The notes: a model not told the origin generated them from the letters alone. 20,783 bases of DNA from CAZTYW01 sp964617695 (GCA_964617695.1 CAZTYW010000032.1:1-20783); one strand, 5' to 3'; shown: positions 1-7,799, numbered from the stretch's first letter. A program made the numbers and translations.

Positions 1-653
1 TACAGGCCGGTGATGCTGTCCACTTCACCGTAGCACAGGAGCCGGTCCCCCGGTGAAAGCTGTTCCTCTGCCGCCGGGAAAGGTATCACCGCACCCTTCC
101 GCTCCACAGCCAGGACTGCGACCCCCGTGCGGTGTAGCGCGGTGTCGCCCACGGTCACTCTCCGTTCTGCCGCCTCCGTGCCCACCGAAAGCCGCACCAC
201 GCCGTATGGGCCTGCCCGGTGCACCACTTCCTCGCCCATGAGCAGCGGCCGGCCGGGTGGCCTGCGGACCAGGCCGAGTACCAGGTTGTTGATGCGACCC
301 AGGACCCCCGACAGGTTGACCAGTACGATGAACGCAACCAGACCGGCCAGGATGCCGATGGATTGAGGTGACGGTTTGCCCAGACCCCGCCCTATGGCCA
401 CAATCAGCGCAATGAGAAAGCCCAGCATTCCGGTGCTGCCGAGCAGTATCAGCCAGGACACGATTCTCCGCCGCCCTGGGTGGTTCACCACGGACTCTGT
501 CTCTCCCGTGGTGAAGCCCGTACCCGTGATGGCTGACAGGGCCTGAAAACGGGCCTTGCGCCGTTCCAACCCGCTTGCCTCCAGGGCGAGGGAGCCAAGC
601 CAGTATACAAGCAGCCACGCTGCAATTGGTCCCACGATCAGCCAGATTCCCAT
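1..653 (-). CDS. Membrane protein with C-terminal TrkA-C (RCK_C) domain, partial
   Basis: Reading the minus strand from an ATG at 653 gives 217 uninterrupted codons that run off the window edge, so the C-terminus is missing. The ATG follows a good ribosome site (AGAGGAGG, about 656-663 on the plus strand). Hydrophobic segments lie near residues 1-23, 64-88 and 98-118, with a conserved-looking GTGFTTGE stretch at 44-51. A soluble part from about 149 carries the RCK_C-like pattern 'GVAVLAVER...P...L.PGDRLLCYG', the small regulatory fold found in TrkA and in K+ and other ion transport proteins. It is probably an inner-membrane protein whose soluble domain senses a ligand or ion. Family membership is a visual match. 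Substrate and partner are unknown. It is divergent from the CDGSH gene and seems unrelated to the catabolic cluster. Confidence 0.72.
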   Translation of the reverse strand, partial: MGIWLIVGPIAAWLLVYWLGSLALEASGLERRKARFQALSAITGTGFTTGETESVVNHPGRRRIVSWLILLGSTGMLGFLIALIVAIGRGLGKPSPQSIGILAGLVAFIVLVNLSGVLGRINNLVLGLVRRPPGRPLLMGEEVVHRAGPYGVVRLSVGTEAAERRVTVGDTALHRTGVAVLAVERKGAVIPFPAAEEQLSPGDRLLCYGEVDSITGL

Positions 654-1120
654 GTTTGCCTCCTCTTCCACTGAAGCGTGCGCATCGGCCCCGGCACCGC
701 CGCGTCTGAAACCGGAACCGTCGCCAGGCCCGGCGCACGCGGTTCGCCTTCTGCTTGCGGCAGGCAAATATCCACCCTAGCCGTTTGGGCTTGGCGAAGT
801 CATATAATCTCTCGGCGAATTGTCAAAAAGTTGTGACATTTCGTGGTTGCCGGTCCGGCTTCCTGGAACCTGCCACATTGCCCGCACTCTGGCGATGGAC
901 CGGACCCTTCGCCGTCCCGGATGAGGTTCCGTATCGTGGCGCCTTGTCGGGCAACCGGCTGCAACCATGCCCACCGTGACAGGCGAGTGTCCCTCTGTGG
1001 GCCTGAGACCTTTCTGCAACTGCCGGAAACCAGTTCTTAACCTCTGGGCTGCTATTCTGGTCTGGCCCTCCCGCGTGTTCGCGCCGCGAGCCGGAGCCTG
1101 CTACGAAAGGAGTGACTGCA
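654..1120. other. Divergent intergenic region (467 bp), no gene seen
   Basis: This stretch separates the minus-strand TrkA-C gene from the plus-strand CDGSH gene. The reading frames I can see have no ribosome site and resemble no protein. It should hold the promoters for both genes. The only candidate I can support is a weak minus-strand one at 799-826. No tRNA, repeat array or long inverted repeat is visible. Confidence 0.5.
799..826 (-). promoter_or_regulatory. Candidate promoter for the TrkA-C gene
   Basis: On the minus strand a perfect TTGACA (plus 821-826) is followed after 16 nt by TATGAC (plus 799-804), a 4/6 match to TATAAT. It would give a leader of roughly 140 nt to the ATG at 653. 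The -35 is strong and the -10 is mediocre, so this is tentative. Confidence 0.3.
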
Positions 1121-1768
1121 ATGGAGACCTCAAAGCAGCACAACAAGCCGACTATCGAGCCCACGCCGAATGGACCTTACCTGGTCAGGAACCTGAGCGA
1201 TTTCAAGAACTCCAGAGGAGAGGCAATCCAAACGAGACCGGAAATGTATCTCTGCCGGTGCGGTGGTTCGGCCAACAAACCTTTTTGCGACGGGACGCAT
1301 GCGCGAATCGGCTTTCGCAGTGCCAAGCTTGATGATAGAGTGCCCGACAGACTGGACCATTATGAGGGCCGGCGGATTACCATTCATGACAACCGGGGTG
1401 TTTGCGCTCACTCGGGGTACTGTACCGACAATCTACCGTCCGTTTTTGTCATGGGGAAGGAGCCGTGGATAGAACCCGACTCGGCCAGCCCCGAAGAGAT
1501 AGCAGCCACAGTCAGGTTGTGTCCATCCGGCGCGCTGAGCTACTCGATGGACGGTGTCCTGCACAAGGACCAGGAGCGTGAACCGTCGATCACAGTCTCC
1601 AGGGACGGACCACATCGTGTTGTAGGGGGCCCTGAACTCAAGGACCCCGAGGGCTACCAGCCCGAGTCGAAGGAGCACTATACGCTGTGCAGGTGTGGAG
1701 GGTCGGCCAACAAGCCGTTCTGCAACGGAACACACTGGTACATCAACTTCAAGGACGACAAGAACTAG
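1121..1768 (+). CDS. CDGSH iron-sulfur protein: CDGSH + Fer4_19-like + CDGSH
   Basis: This 215-aa protein has three metal-binding modules. The first CDGSH motif is at residues 45-60 (CRCGGSANKPFCDGTH), with ligands Cys45, Cys47, Cys56 and His60 for a 2Fe-2S cluster. A middle module has Cys95, Cys101 and Cys134 (C-x5-C ... CPSGAL), typical of the divergent mono-cluster ferredoxin domain (DUF1271/Fer4_19). A second CDGSH motif at 190-205 has Asn in place of the motif Asp (CNGTH) but keeps all four ligands. The likely role is cytosolic electron transfer or cluster handling; no partner is evident. ATG 1121 was chosen because it lies 8 nt after AGGAG (1108-1112). An in-frame GTG at 1112 overlaps that ribosome site and is less likely. 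Confidence 0.9.
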   Translation: METSKQHNKPTIEPTPNGPYLVRNLSDFKNSRGEAIQTRPEMYLCRCGGSANKPFCDGTHARIGFRSAKLDDRVPDRLDHYEGRRITIHDNRGVCAHSGYCTDNLPSVFVMGKEPWIEPDSASPEEIAATVRLCPSGALSYSMDGVLHKDQEREPSITVSRDGPHRVVGGPELKDPEGYQPESKEHYTLCRCGGSANKPFCNGTHWYINFKDDKN

Positions 1769-1804
1769 CCCTCGAGGCTGGTTCTGACTCAGACTCTGAG
1801 GGAC

Positions 1805-2116
1805 CTAGACGTACTTCTTGACCGCCTGGTCAATACCGGGTCCGGCCTTCATCAAGTCCTCGGGTGACATTGCCGGGTGCAGTTCGACCTGGGCATTGAA
1901 TGCCAGAAACCAAGGCTCGGCCACCGCCGGTATTTGTGAGGGGTCCTGCAGGTCGACGACGATGAAAGCCGTCCTCTTCCCGTCCTCTTCGGCAAAGTAG
2001 GCCGCTTCGGGCTTCTGGTCGGCCAGGATCGACTGGACTATTTTGGGGAAGCTGCCGTCCTTCATGCGCGCATTGGCGACCTCAACGGGCATGCTGATTT
2101 TGAGCAGAATCCGCAT
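1805..2116 (-). CDS. Small conserved protein, DUF3303-like
   Basis: This 103-aa soluble protein begins 'MRILLKISMPVEVAN' and contains 'QKPEAAYF', 'FIVVDLQDPSQIPAVAEPWF' and 'ELHPAMSPEDL'. It resembles small alpha/beta-barrel (ferredoxin-like fold) proteins annotated as DUF3303-type. The 'AEPWF...V..HPVM' ending is characteristic of that group as I remember it. No catalytic role is established. The start is well supported by AAGGAGG six bases upstream of the ATG on the minus strand (about plus 2123-2129). It converges on the CDGSH gene, with 36 bp between the two stops, so the two are separate transcripts. Confidence 0.75.
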   Translation of the reverse strand: MRILLKISMPVEVANARMKDGSFPKIVQSILADQKPEAAYFAEEDGKRTAFIVVDLQDPSQIPAVAEPWFLAFNAQVELHPAMSPEDLMKAGPGIDQAVKKYV

Positions 2117-2453
2117 GGTGCTACCTCCTTTCCGTACACGATGTGCATCCCGCTGGTGTTAGCCTACCACCTGGGGGGTTGAGTGGCGGGTAAGGAGGGT
2201 GAAGAAAGGGTCTCGAAACAGTCTCATCTCGGCGAGCGGGGCCGGATCAACTTCGCCGACGTGGCGATGTTGTCGGCGTTTGCCCGCCCCAATCCCTGAC
2301 AGGCAGGTTGACATAACGGTACCACCGGATACGAAGGCGTCGCTTGACGCGTGACGGCGCCGGACTGTATGCTATCTGACGTCGCCGACCATACCCCGCT
2401 CAGGAGCCGCAAACCAGTGTGAATCTGACCCCCGGCTCGAGAAAGGAATTCGC
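2117..2453. other. Divergent intergenic region (337 bp)
   Basis: This region lies between the minus-strand small protein and the plus-strand gene at 2454. I see no credible coding frame, RNA gene or long repeat. The short frames have no ribosome site. A plus-strand promoter candidate is listed separately at 2344-2373. Confidence 0.5.
2344..2373 (+). promoter_or_regulatory. Candidate SigA-type promoter for the gene at 2454
   Basis: TTGACG (2344-2349) is followed after 18 nt by TATGCT (2368-2373), 5/6 and 4/6 matches to consensus. It predicts a start near 2380 and a leader of about 75 nt. Another TTGACA at 2308-2313 has no good -10 partner. Confidence 0.42.
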
Positions 2454-3212
2454 ATGAGCAAGCTGATGGAGCAACTGCGACACATCTACGAGAATACAGT
2501 CCAGCCCATGGGTTTTCGGGCGGCGCGTGAAGAGCGTCCGAAGCAGATGCTGGTTATCGCCTGTCTGCCCCAGGGTGACAGGGGCCGGATAGAGCAGCTT
2601 GCTGGCGGTGGAGTCGATGCCATTCTGCAGCGCGGCAAGCGCCTGGAAGAGGAGACTCTGGGCCAGATTGCCGAGGCTGTTGGGGATATGCCCTGGGGCG
2701 TGTGGCCGGACGCAATCAGCGAAGGGTACGTGGAGCGGCTGGGGGAGGCCGGTGGAGATTTCGTCGTCTTGGAAGCGTCCACAGCACCGGCAGGGCTGCT
2801 CCTGGAGGATGAGGAGGTAGGCAAGGTACTGAAGGTCGACCCGGGCGAAGAAGAGGGTCTGGTGTGCGCCATCAGCCAGCTTTCGGTGGAAGCGGTGTTA
2901 CTCGATCTCCGCGGTGAAGGCAAGTACCTGACGGTGGCGGAGATGATGCAATGCCATCGGCTGGCAGGCGCCGTGGACAGGCCGCTGCTGGTATCGACGC
3001 AGAAGGAACTGGGAGACAAGGAGATTCAGTCGCTCTGGGAGGCCGGGGTTAGAGGGCTGGTGCTCGAACTCAAGGGCGACCAGCTTCAGAAGATTCTGCC
3101 GGGGCTGACTGAGGCAATAAAGGCTCTGCCTGCCAAAGCCAAGAAGGGGGGCGAAAGGTCGGCATTGCTGCCCCGCCTGGAGTACAGCCCCGAGGCAGAT
3201 GAGGACGAGTGA
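2454..3212 (+). CDS. Uncharacterised acidic alpha/beta protein, 252 aa
   Basis: I do not recognise this family. The start is supported by GAAAGGA at 2441-2447. The protein has alternating short hydrophobic strands and helices: 'MLVIACLP' near 32, 'GDFVVLEAS' near 100, 'VEAVLLDLRG' near 145, 'RPLLVST' near 176 and 'GVRGLVLELKG' near 199. This repeated beta-alpha spacing, with a Gly-containing late strand, suggests a TIM-barrel-like or flavodoxin-like fold. No catalytic signature is visible. The C-terminus is charged (KAKKGG, then an acidic EADEDE tail). There is no signal peptide or membrane segment. It has its own candidate promoter and is followed by a small hairpin, so it is probably monocistronic and separate from the catabolic operon that starts 213 bp later. 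Confidence 0.75.
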   Translation: MSKLMEQLRHIYENTVQPMGFRAAREERPKQMLVIACLPQGDRGRIEQLAGGGVDAILQRGKRLEEETLGQIAEAVGDMPWGVWPDAISEGYVERLGEAGGDFVVLEASTAPAGLLLEDEEVGKVLKVDPGEEEGLVCAISQLSVEAVLLDLRGEGKYLTVAEMMQCHRLAGAVDRPLLVSTQKELGDKEIQSLWEAGVRGLVLELKGDQLQKILPGLTEAIKALPAKAKKGGERSALLPRLEYSPEADEDE

Positions 3213-3214
3213 GG

Positions 3215-3234
3215 TCCGGCCCCCCACGGCCGGA
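3215..3234 (+). terminator. Short GC-rich hairpin after the 2454 gene
   Basis: A perfect 7-bp stem (TCCGGCC/GGCCGGA, 3215-3221 and 3228-3234) with a 6-nt loop begins two bases after the stop codon. No T-run follows, so it is at best an atypical intrinsic terminator. Confidence 0.35.
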
Positions 3235-3354
3235 TGAACGGCGCATGCACTTCGCCGAAGTGATGCCGCAACTCCGGTGCTGACTTCGTTCCACGGCCCC
3301 TGTCTTCCGCGGCTGGCGGCGCCATGCCCTCCAATCGGGTGCCCCTCTCCAGAT

Positions 3355-3384
3355 TTGAAATCCAAATTGCCCATACTGTATAAT
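3355..3384 (+). promoter_or_regulatory. Near-consensus promoter of the catabolic cluster
   Basis: TTGAAA (3355-3360) and a perfect TATAAT (3379-3384) are separated by 18 nt. This is the best sigma-A-type match I found in the window. Transcription would start near 3391, giving a leader of about 35 nt before the GTG at 3426. No comparable promoter was noticed between the downstream genes, so this one may drive most or all of 3426-18319. I see no clear operator-like inverted repeat overlapping it. Confidence 0.65.
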
Positions 3385-3425
3385 CCTTACCGAACGGGCA
3401 CCGTGATTCCCGCCTGGAGAACGGC

Positions 3426-4274
3426 GTGCTAGACAAGAGGTTGGTCCCCCAGCAGGCAATCGCTCAGATTCATGACGGGGATACTGTCGTTATCGGGGGC
3501 TGGGGGGCATCGAGACGGCCCATGGCCCTGGTAAGAGAGATCGCTCGGTCCAGGCTCAGGGACCTGACCGTAGTCTCCTTCGCCGGCATAGACGTCGACC
3601 TTCTCATCGGGGCGGGCAAGATACGGAAGCTCATATGCCCCTTCGTCTCCTTTGAGGGCGCTCCGGGCCAACCCGGCAACTACCGCAGGGCCCGTCTGAA
3701 TGCCGCCATACAGATGATGGAGCTTTCAGAGCAGCTATGCCGCCTCGGGATAAAGGCTGCTGCGGAAAGACTGCCTTTTTACCCTACCCGGTGCGGTCTC
3801 GGTACCGATCTGCTCAAGGTGAACCCCGAAATGGTCACCTTTGAGGCGCCTTATACGGGAGAAAAGCTGGTGGCCATGCCGGCCCTGAAGGCAGACGTTG
3901 CCCTCATCCACGTCAACGTGGCCGACCCGAGCGGCTACGGACTGATACTGGGTGAGCCCTATTTTGATCCTCTGATCGCCAGGGCGGCCGACAGGACATT
4001 CCTCTCTGCGGAGAGGGTGGTCCCCCTGGCCGAACTCAAGGCAGACCCCTGTGGCGCCCAGATCGGCAGGTTGTGGGTTAACGGCGTGGTGCAGGCACCC
4101 TATGGCGCCCACCCCGGGGACTGTTATCCCGACTACGACTGGGACGGTACTCACCTGGCTGAATACTCCCAGGCTGCCGCCGATGAGAAGACCTTCAAGG
4201 AGTACCTGGCCAGGTACGTTGACGGTGCTCGAGACCAGGCGGCGTATGTCAAGCTGATAGGAAAGGCGACTTAG
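3426..4274 (+). CDS. CoA-transferase-fold protein, IpdA-like subunit
   Basis: This 282-aa protein resembles the alpha subunit of class I CoA transferases. Specifically it looks like IpdA, which with IpdB hydrolytically opens the last ring-derived CoA ester in mycobacterial and rhodococcal steroid catabolism. Matching stretches (from memory of IpdA) are 'GGWGASRRPMALVREI' at 24-39, 'AAAERLPFYP' near 111-120, 'LVAMPALKADVALIHVNVAD' near 147-166 and 'PYFDPLIARAADRTFLSAER' near 177-196. Glu99 and Glu102 lie where I place the IpdA catalytic Glu, but this needs an alignment. The start is GTG, with GGAG at 3416-3419. IpdB-like follows after 17 bp. A true CoA transferase remains possible; the IpdA-like reading rests on motif similarity and the ring-degradation-like neighbours. 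Confidence 0.85.
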   Translation: MLDKRLVPQQAIAQIHDGDTVVIGGWGASRRPMALVREIARSRLRDLTVVSFAGIDVDLLIGAGKIRKLICPFVSFEGAPGQPGNYRRARLNAAIQMMELSEQLCRLGIKAAAERLPFYPTRCGLGTDLLKVNPEMVTFEAPYTGEKLVAMPALKADVALIHVNVADPSGYGLILGEPYFDPLIARAADRTFLSAERVVPLAELKADPCGAQIGRLWVNGVVQAPYGAHPGDCYPDYDWDGTHLAEYSQAAADEKTFKEYLARYVDGARDQAAYVKLIGKAT

Positions 4275-4291
4275 CTTATATCGGGAATCCA

Positions 4292-5128
4292 GTGGCAAAA
4301 GAGGCTGAGAGCTACACACTAGAAGAGCAGATAGTTAGCCAGATAGCCAGGGCGTTCGGCCCTGAGGACGGGATAGCTATCATGAGCATCACTAACTGCT
4401 CTCTGGTGGCAGTTGCACTGGCCCAAAGGCTATACGCACCCGACCTGGCGATTGCCCAGCAGGTCAAGGGCAGGAAGGGTTGGGTGTGGTTATCAGACCT
4501 CAGGTTCCCGTTTCCACCTGACCAGCCCCCTGAGGAATGTACCGAGATTCCCTTCTACGCGGAGGAAGTATTCGATCTCCAGTTGAGGGGCAAGCTGAAC
4601 GTCCTCATGACGCCGGCCCAGATCGACGGGTCCGGCAACATGAACATCTCGGTCATCGGCGACTGGCACAAGCCGACGGCTGTTCTGGCCGCAGCCAGGG
4701 GGGTGCCCGACAACACCACAAACGGGAGCCGCGTCTACTATGTGGTCAACAACCACAGCACCCGCGTGTTTGTGGAGAAGGTGGATTTCATCTGTGGATA
4801 CGGGCACGGCCCGGAGAGAAAGGGCGGTGGCATAAGGTATGGCGGGGTGGAAAAGGTCTTCTCCAACCTGGGCGTGCTTGACTTTGAGGAGGAGACGGGA
4901 CGGATGCGGCTGAAGTCGGTGCACACCGGGGTCACACCCGGGCAGGTGGCGCAGAACACCGGATTCGAGCTGGTTATGCCCGGTCCCGTACCCAATACCC
5001 CGCCACCTACGGAAGAGGAGCTGCATCTCATCAGGGAAGTGATAGACCCGCGTGGCATCAGGCGGCTGGACTTTCTCAAAGGTGACGCCTACAAGCAAGC
5101 TATGAAGGAGATAAGTGCCGGGCATTGA
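4292..5128 (+). CDS. CoA-transferase-fold protein, IpdB-like subunit
   Basis: This 278-aa partner of the preceding gene corresponds to the beta subunit. IpdB-like stretches are 'SITNCSLVAVALAQRLYAPD' at 32-51, 'GSGNMNIS' at 113-120, 'RGVPDNT' at 136-142, 'RVFVEKVDFICGYG' at 158-171, 'VFSNLGVLDF' at 189-198, 'VHTGVTPGQV' at 210-219 and 'EVIDPRGIRRLDF' at 249-261. It is somewhat longer than mycobacterial IpdB (about 250 aa), mostly at the ends. The start is GTG with only a weak ribosome site (CGGGA), so translation is probably coupled to the upstream gene, whose stop is 17 bp away. The expected product is a cytosolic heteromer that acts on a cyclic beta-keto or enone CoA thioester. Substrate and reaction are inferred. 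Confidence 0.85.
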   Translation: MAKEAESYTLEEQIVSQIARAFGPEDGIAIMSITNCSLVAVALAQRLYAPDLAIAQQVKGRKGWVWLSDLRFPFPPDQPPEECTEIPFYAEEVFDLQLRGKLNVLMTPAQIDGSGNMNISVIGDWHKPTAVLAAARGVPDNTTNGSRVYYVVNNHSTRVFVEKVDFICGYGHGPERKGGGIRYGGVEKVFSNLGVLDFEEETGRMRLKSVHTGVTPGQVAQNTGFELVMPGPVPNTPPPTEEELHLIREVIDPRGIRRLDFLKGDAYKQAMKEISAGH

Positions 5129-5176
5129 TGCTCCCAAGTGCTCTATGGCGAACAAGAGAAACATAAAGGAGGGAAA

Positions 5177-6601
5177 ATGGTAGGTATCTGTTCGTATGGT
5201 GCGTATGTACCCCTTTATAGACTTACCCGGGCAGAAATGGGTAAGTTGCTTAACCAGAGGGGTGCAGGAGAGCGGTCGGTAGCAGGTGCAGACGAAGATG
5301 CTCTCACTATGGCAGTGGATGCCATCCTTGACTGTACTAAGGGAACGGACCGCGAGTCAATCGGCGGGCTGATAAACGCATCCTGTAGCTCGCCTTTTGC
5401 CGAGAAGCAGTTGGCCGCGGTGGCTGCCTCAGCTCTCGATTTTGGCGATAACACCTTCACGACAGATGTGGCAGCGTCCTTGAGAGGCGGAACGAGCGCA
5501 CTGATGATGGCCGCGGACGCCATTAAAGCCGGCTCGGCCAAGAAAGTCCTGGTGTCGGCCTCTGAGTGCAGGCTGGGGTCTCCACTGTCGCCGCAGGAAT
5601 CAAGTATGGGTGACGGGGCGGCTGCGCTCCTGATGGAGGATGCCAATGTAATTGCCACTCTGGAAGGTACATATACTCAGACCAGTGACTTCACCGACCT
5701 GTGGCGGCCGGCAAGCGACATCTTCGTCCATAGCTGGAGCGACAGGTTTTCTCTGGCCGAAGGGTACCAGCCCATGATGCAGAAGGCCATCAGTGCTGCC
5801 ATGAAGAAGTTCGGGCTGGAGCCTGGCGGCATCTCCAAGCTGGTCCATAACGCTCCGGATGCGAGGTCACATGGCGCCGTGGCTACCTCTCTGAAGTTTG
5901 ACGCCAAGACCCAGGTGCAGGACTCACTGTTCAACCAGATGGGCAATACCGGCGCCGCCTTCCCGCTGATGCTGCTGGTGGCTGCACTCGAGCAGGCCAA
6001 GGCGGGGGACACCCTACTGGTAGCTGGCTACGGCGATGGCGTTGACGTGCTGCTTTTCAAGGTGACTGACGAGATAGAGAAGGTCAGAGACCGTCACGGT
6101 GTGCTTGGCTATCTGGCGTCGAAGAAGGAACTTCCGAGCTACCTCAAGTACTTGAGACTGCGTCACCTCTTCCACGTGGAGCCGACCCGAATTACTCCGA
6201 TCGTCCCCGGTCTGGCGCAGTTGTGGAGGGAGCGGAACTCCATGTTCAAGCTCCATGCCAGCAAGTGCAACCAGTGCGGCTGGATCGAGTTCCCCATCAG
6301 GAGGATATGCCCCAAGTGCTATTCCAAGGACGACTACCAGCAGGTGAGGCTTCTTGACCAGAAGGTCACCGTATACAGCTTCAGTGCAGACACGATACCC
6401 ACTATTCCTGAGGTCACTGACCCACCACTGGGCAGAGCGATCATCGACTTCGAGGGCGGTGCCCGAATGGAGCTCGAGATGACGGACTTCGGCAATATCG
6501 AAGACATGAAGGTTGGGCAACCGATGGAGATGACCTTCAGGAAGCTGGAGCGGCAGGGTGATGTCTCTGCCTATGCCTGGAAGGTCAAACCAGTCCGATA
6601 A
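5177..6601 (+). CDS. HMG-CoA synthase-like domain fused to DUF35 zinc ribbon/OB domain
   Basis: This 474-aa fusion starts at the ATG after AAGGAGGG (5166-5173); an upstream in-frame start at 5138 has no ribosome site. Residues 1 to about 310 have the thiolase-superfamily fold of HMG-CoA synthase/KAS III: 'TTDVAASLRGGTSAL' at 95-109, 'VHNAPDARSHG' at 223-233 with His224, and 'GNTGAAFPLML' at 256-266. The position where archaeal HMG-CoA synthases have Cys (ACKAGT) is Ser101-Leu102 here, and the expected acid position seems to be Cys70. Condensation by the usual mechanism is therefore doubtful. From about 340 comes DUF35: a zinc ribbon (Cys364, Cys367, Cys378, Cys381), then an OB-fold that binds CoA in related complexes. 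The next gene is a thiolase, recalling archaeal thiolase-HMGCS-DUF35 channeling complexes and Ltp2-ChsH2 aldolases. Confidence 0.85.
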   Translation: MVGICSYGAYVPLYRLTRAEMGKLLNQRGAGERSVAGADEDALTMAVDAILDCTKGTDRESIGGLINASCSSPFAEKQLAAVAASALDFGDNTFTTDVAASLRGGTSALMMAADAIKAGSAKKVLVSASECRLGSPLSPQESSMGDGAAALLMEDANVIATLEGTYTQTSDFTDLWRPASDIFVHSWSDRFSLAEGYQPMMQKAISAAMKKFGLEPGGISKLVHNAPDARSHGAVATSLKFDAKTQVQDSLFNQMGNTGAAFPLMLLVAALEQAKAGDTLLVAGYGDGVDVLLFKVTDEIEKVRDRHGVLGYLASKKELPSYLKYLRLRHLFHVEPTRITPIVPGLAQLWRERNSMFKLHASKCNQCGWIEFPIRRICPKCYSKDDYQQVRLLDQKVTVYSFSADTIPTIPEVTDPPLGRAIIDFEGGARMELEMTDFGNIEDMKVGQPMEMTFRKLERQGDVSAYAWKVKPVR

Positions 6602-6614
6602 GAAGGAGGAGAAA

Positions 6615-7799
6615 ATGGGTGACATAAAGGACAAAGTTGCCATAATCGGTATGGGTTGTACCCGCTACGGGGACCTGTGGAACATGGGGGTTCCTGATTT
6701 GATCATCGAGAGCTGCTATGAGGCGTATGAGGACGCCGGGGTGGGCCCCAAGGACATAGAGGCGGTATTCGTGGGGAATGTCTCCTCCAGTATGTGGACC
6801 GGCGCCACGGTGACCGAGGCGCTTCAGCTCGACAGGATCCCGGCTACCCGGGTGGAGAACAACTGCGCCACCGCGGCGGAGGCGCTCAGGGTGGGTGCTT
6901 TCTCTGTGGCCTCGGGCATGTATGACACAGTGCTCTGCGTGGGCTTTGAAAAGCTGAAGGACTACGGCAGCGGGGCTCTGGAGATGCCGGGTTCGATGCA
7001 CCCGATTTCCGTGGTCGGCTCGGCGCCTGCCTCCTTTGCCAAGTCGGCGGTGCAGTACTTTGAGAAGTACAAGATCCCGTTTGACAAGGGCAAGGAAACC
7101 ATAGCCAAGATCGCCGTCAAGAACCATGCCAACGGCGCGTTGCATCCCAAGGCCCATTTCAGGAGGGCCATAGCCCTGGAGACGGCTATCAATGCCCCCA
7201 TGATTGCATGGCCGCTGGGACTGTTCGACTGCTGTCCGGTTACCGACGGGGCGTCGGCAGCCGTAATCACCCGTGCGGACAGGGCCAAGAGCTATACCAA
7301 GGACTACGTGATGATCAAGGGCGTCGGCCTGGCGGTCGGCCGCATCGACCCGTTCAAGGGGAAGTTCCGGCCTGACGTTGACATCACCTTCTGGGATGAG
7401 ACCTGGGTGGCAGCCCAGCAGGCCTATGACCAGATGGGCATAAAGGACCCACGCAAGGAGATAGGCTCCGCTGAGGTCCACGACTGCTTTACCATTACAG
7501 AGCTGATAATATACGAGTCGCTGGGATTCTGTGAGCGTGGCAAGGGGCCAGAAGAGGTGGAGAAGGAGTCCTTCACTCTGACGGGAGACCTGCCGGTCAA
7601 CACGGACGGCGGGCTGAAGTCCTTTGGCCATCCGGTCGGTGCCAGCGGACTCAGGATGATATACGAGCTCTATAACCAGCAGTTGGGGCGGGCTGGTGAC
7701 CGCCAGCTCAAGAACCCGAAGTACGGCCTGGCCCATTCCCAGGGTGGCACACCTGGCATGTTCCAGGCTTCCGTGACCATCGTTGGTCCTGCTTCATAG
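6615..7799 (+). CDS. SCP-x-type thiolase
   Basis: This 394-aa protein is a degradative, lipid-transfer-type thiolase. It has the nucleophile Cys84 in 'VENNCATAAEAL', the HDCF motif at 289-292 (His289) and GHPVGASG at 338-345 (His339). The C-terminal Cys-x-Gly of classical thiolases is replaced by 'HSQGG', as in the SCP-x group. It probably cleaves 3-ketoacyl-CoA into a shortened acyl-CoA plus acetyl- or propionyl-CoA in the cytosol. ATG 6615 follows AAGGAGGA (6604-6611), 13 bp after the upstream stop. A longer in-frame start would overlap the preceding gene and is not needed. Thiolases of this type usually work with a DUF35 protein, and here the DUF35 domain is on the protein encoded just upstream. 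Confidence 0.9.
   Translation: MGDIKDKVAIIGMGCTRYGDLWNMGVPDLIIESCYEAYEDAGVGPKDIEAVFVGNVSSSMWTGATVTEALQLDRIPATRVENNCATAAEALRVGAFSVASGMYDTVLCVGFEKLKDYGSGALEMPGSMHPISVVGSAPASFAKSAVQYFEKYKIPFDKGKETIAKIAVKNHANGALHPKAHFRRAIALETAINAPMIAWPLGLFDCCPVTDGASAAVITRADRAKSYTKDYVMIKGVGLAVGRIDPFKGKFRPDVDITFWDETWVAAQQAYDQMGIKDPRKEIGSAEVHDCFTITELIIYESLGFCERGKGPEEVEKESFTLTGDLPVNTDGGLKSFGHPVGASGLRMIYELYNQQLGRAGDRQLKNPKYGLAHSQGGTPGMFQASVTIVGPAS

Noticed and set aside
25..738. Minus-strand open frame of 237 codons at the left edge
   Set aside because: The translation is Arg/Gly/Cys-rich with no fold features. Another minus-strand frame over the same bases (653 down to 1) gives a clear membrane plus TrkA-C protein with a ribosome site.
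803..808. Plus-strand TATAAT as a promoter for the CDGSH gene
   Set aside because: No -35-like hexamer lies at a workable distance (nearest TTGGGC is 12 nt away), and the gene starts more than 300 bp downstream.
1786..1802. Possible bidirectional terminator between the convergent genes
   Set aside because: Only 5-bp stems (CTCAG/CTGAG or CCCTC/GAGGG) can be drawn and no T-run is present. This is too weak to list as a feature.
6585..7736. Minus-strand open frame of 383 codons opposite the thiolase
   Set aside because: The thiolase has all its catalytic motifs. The antisense translation is rich in His, Arg and Gly and resembles no protein.
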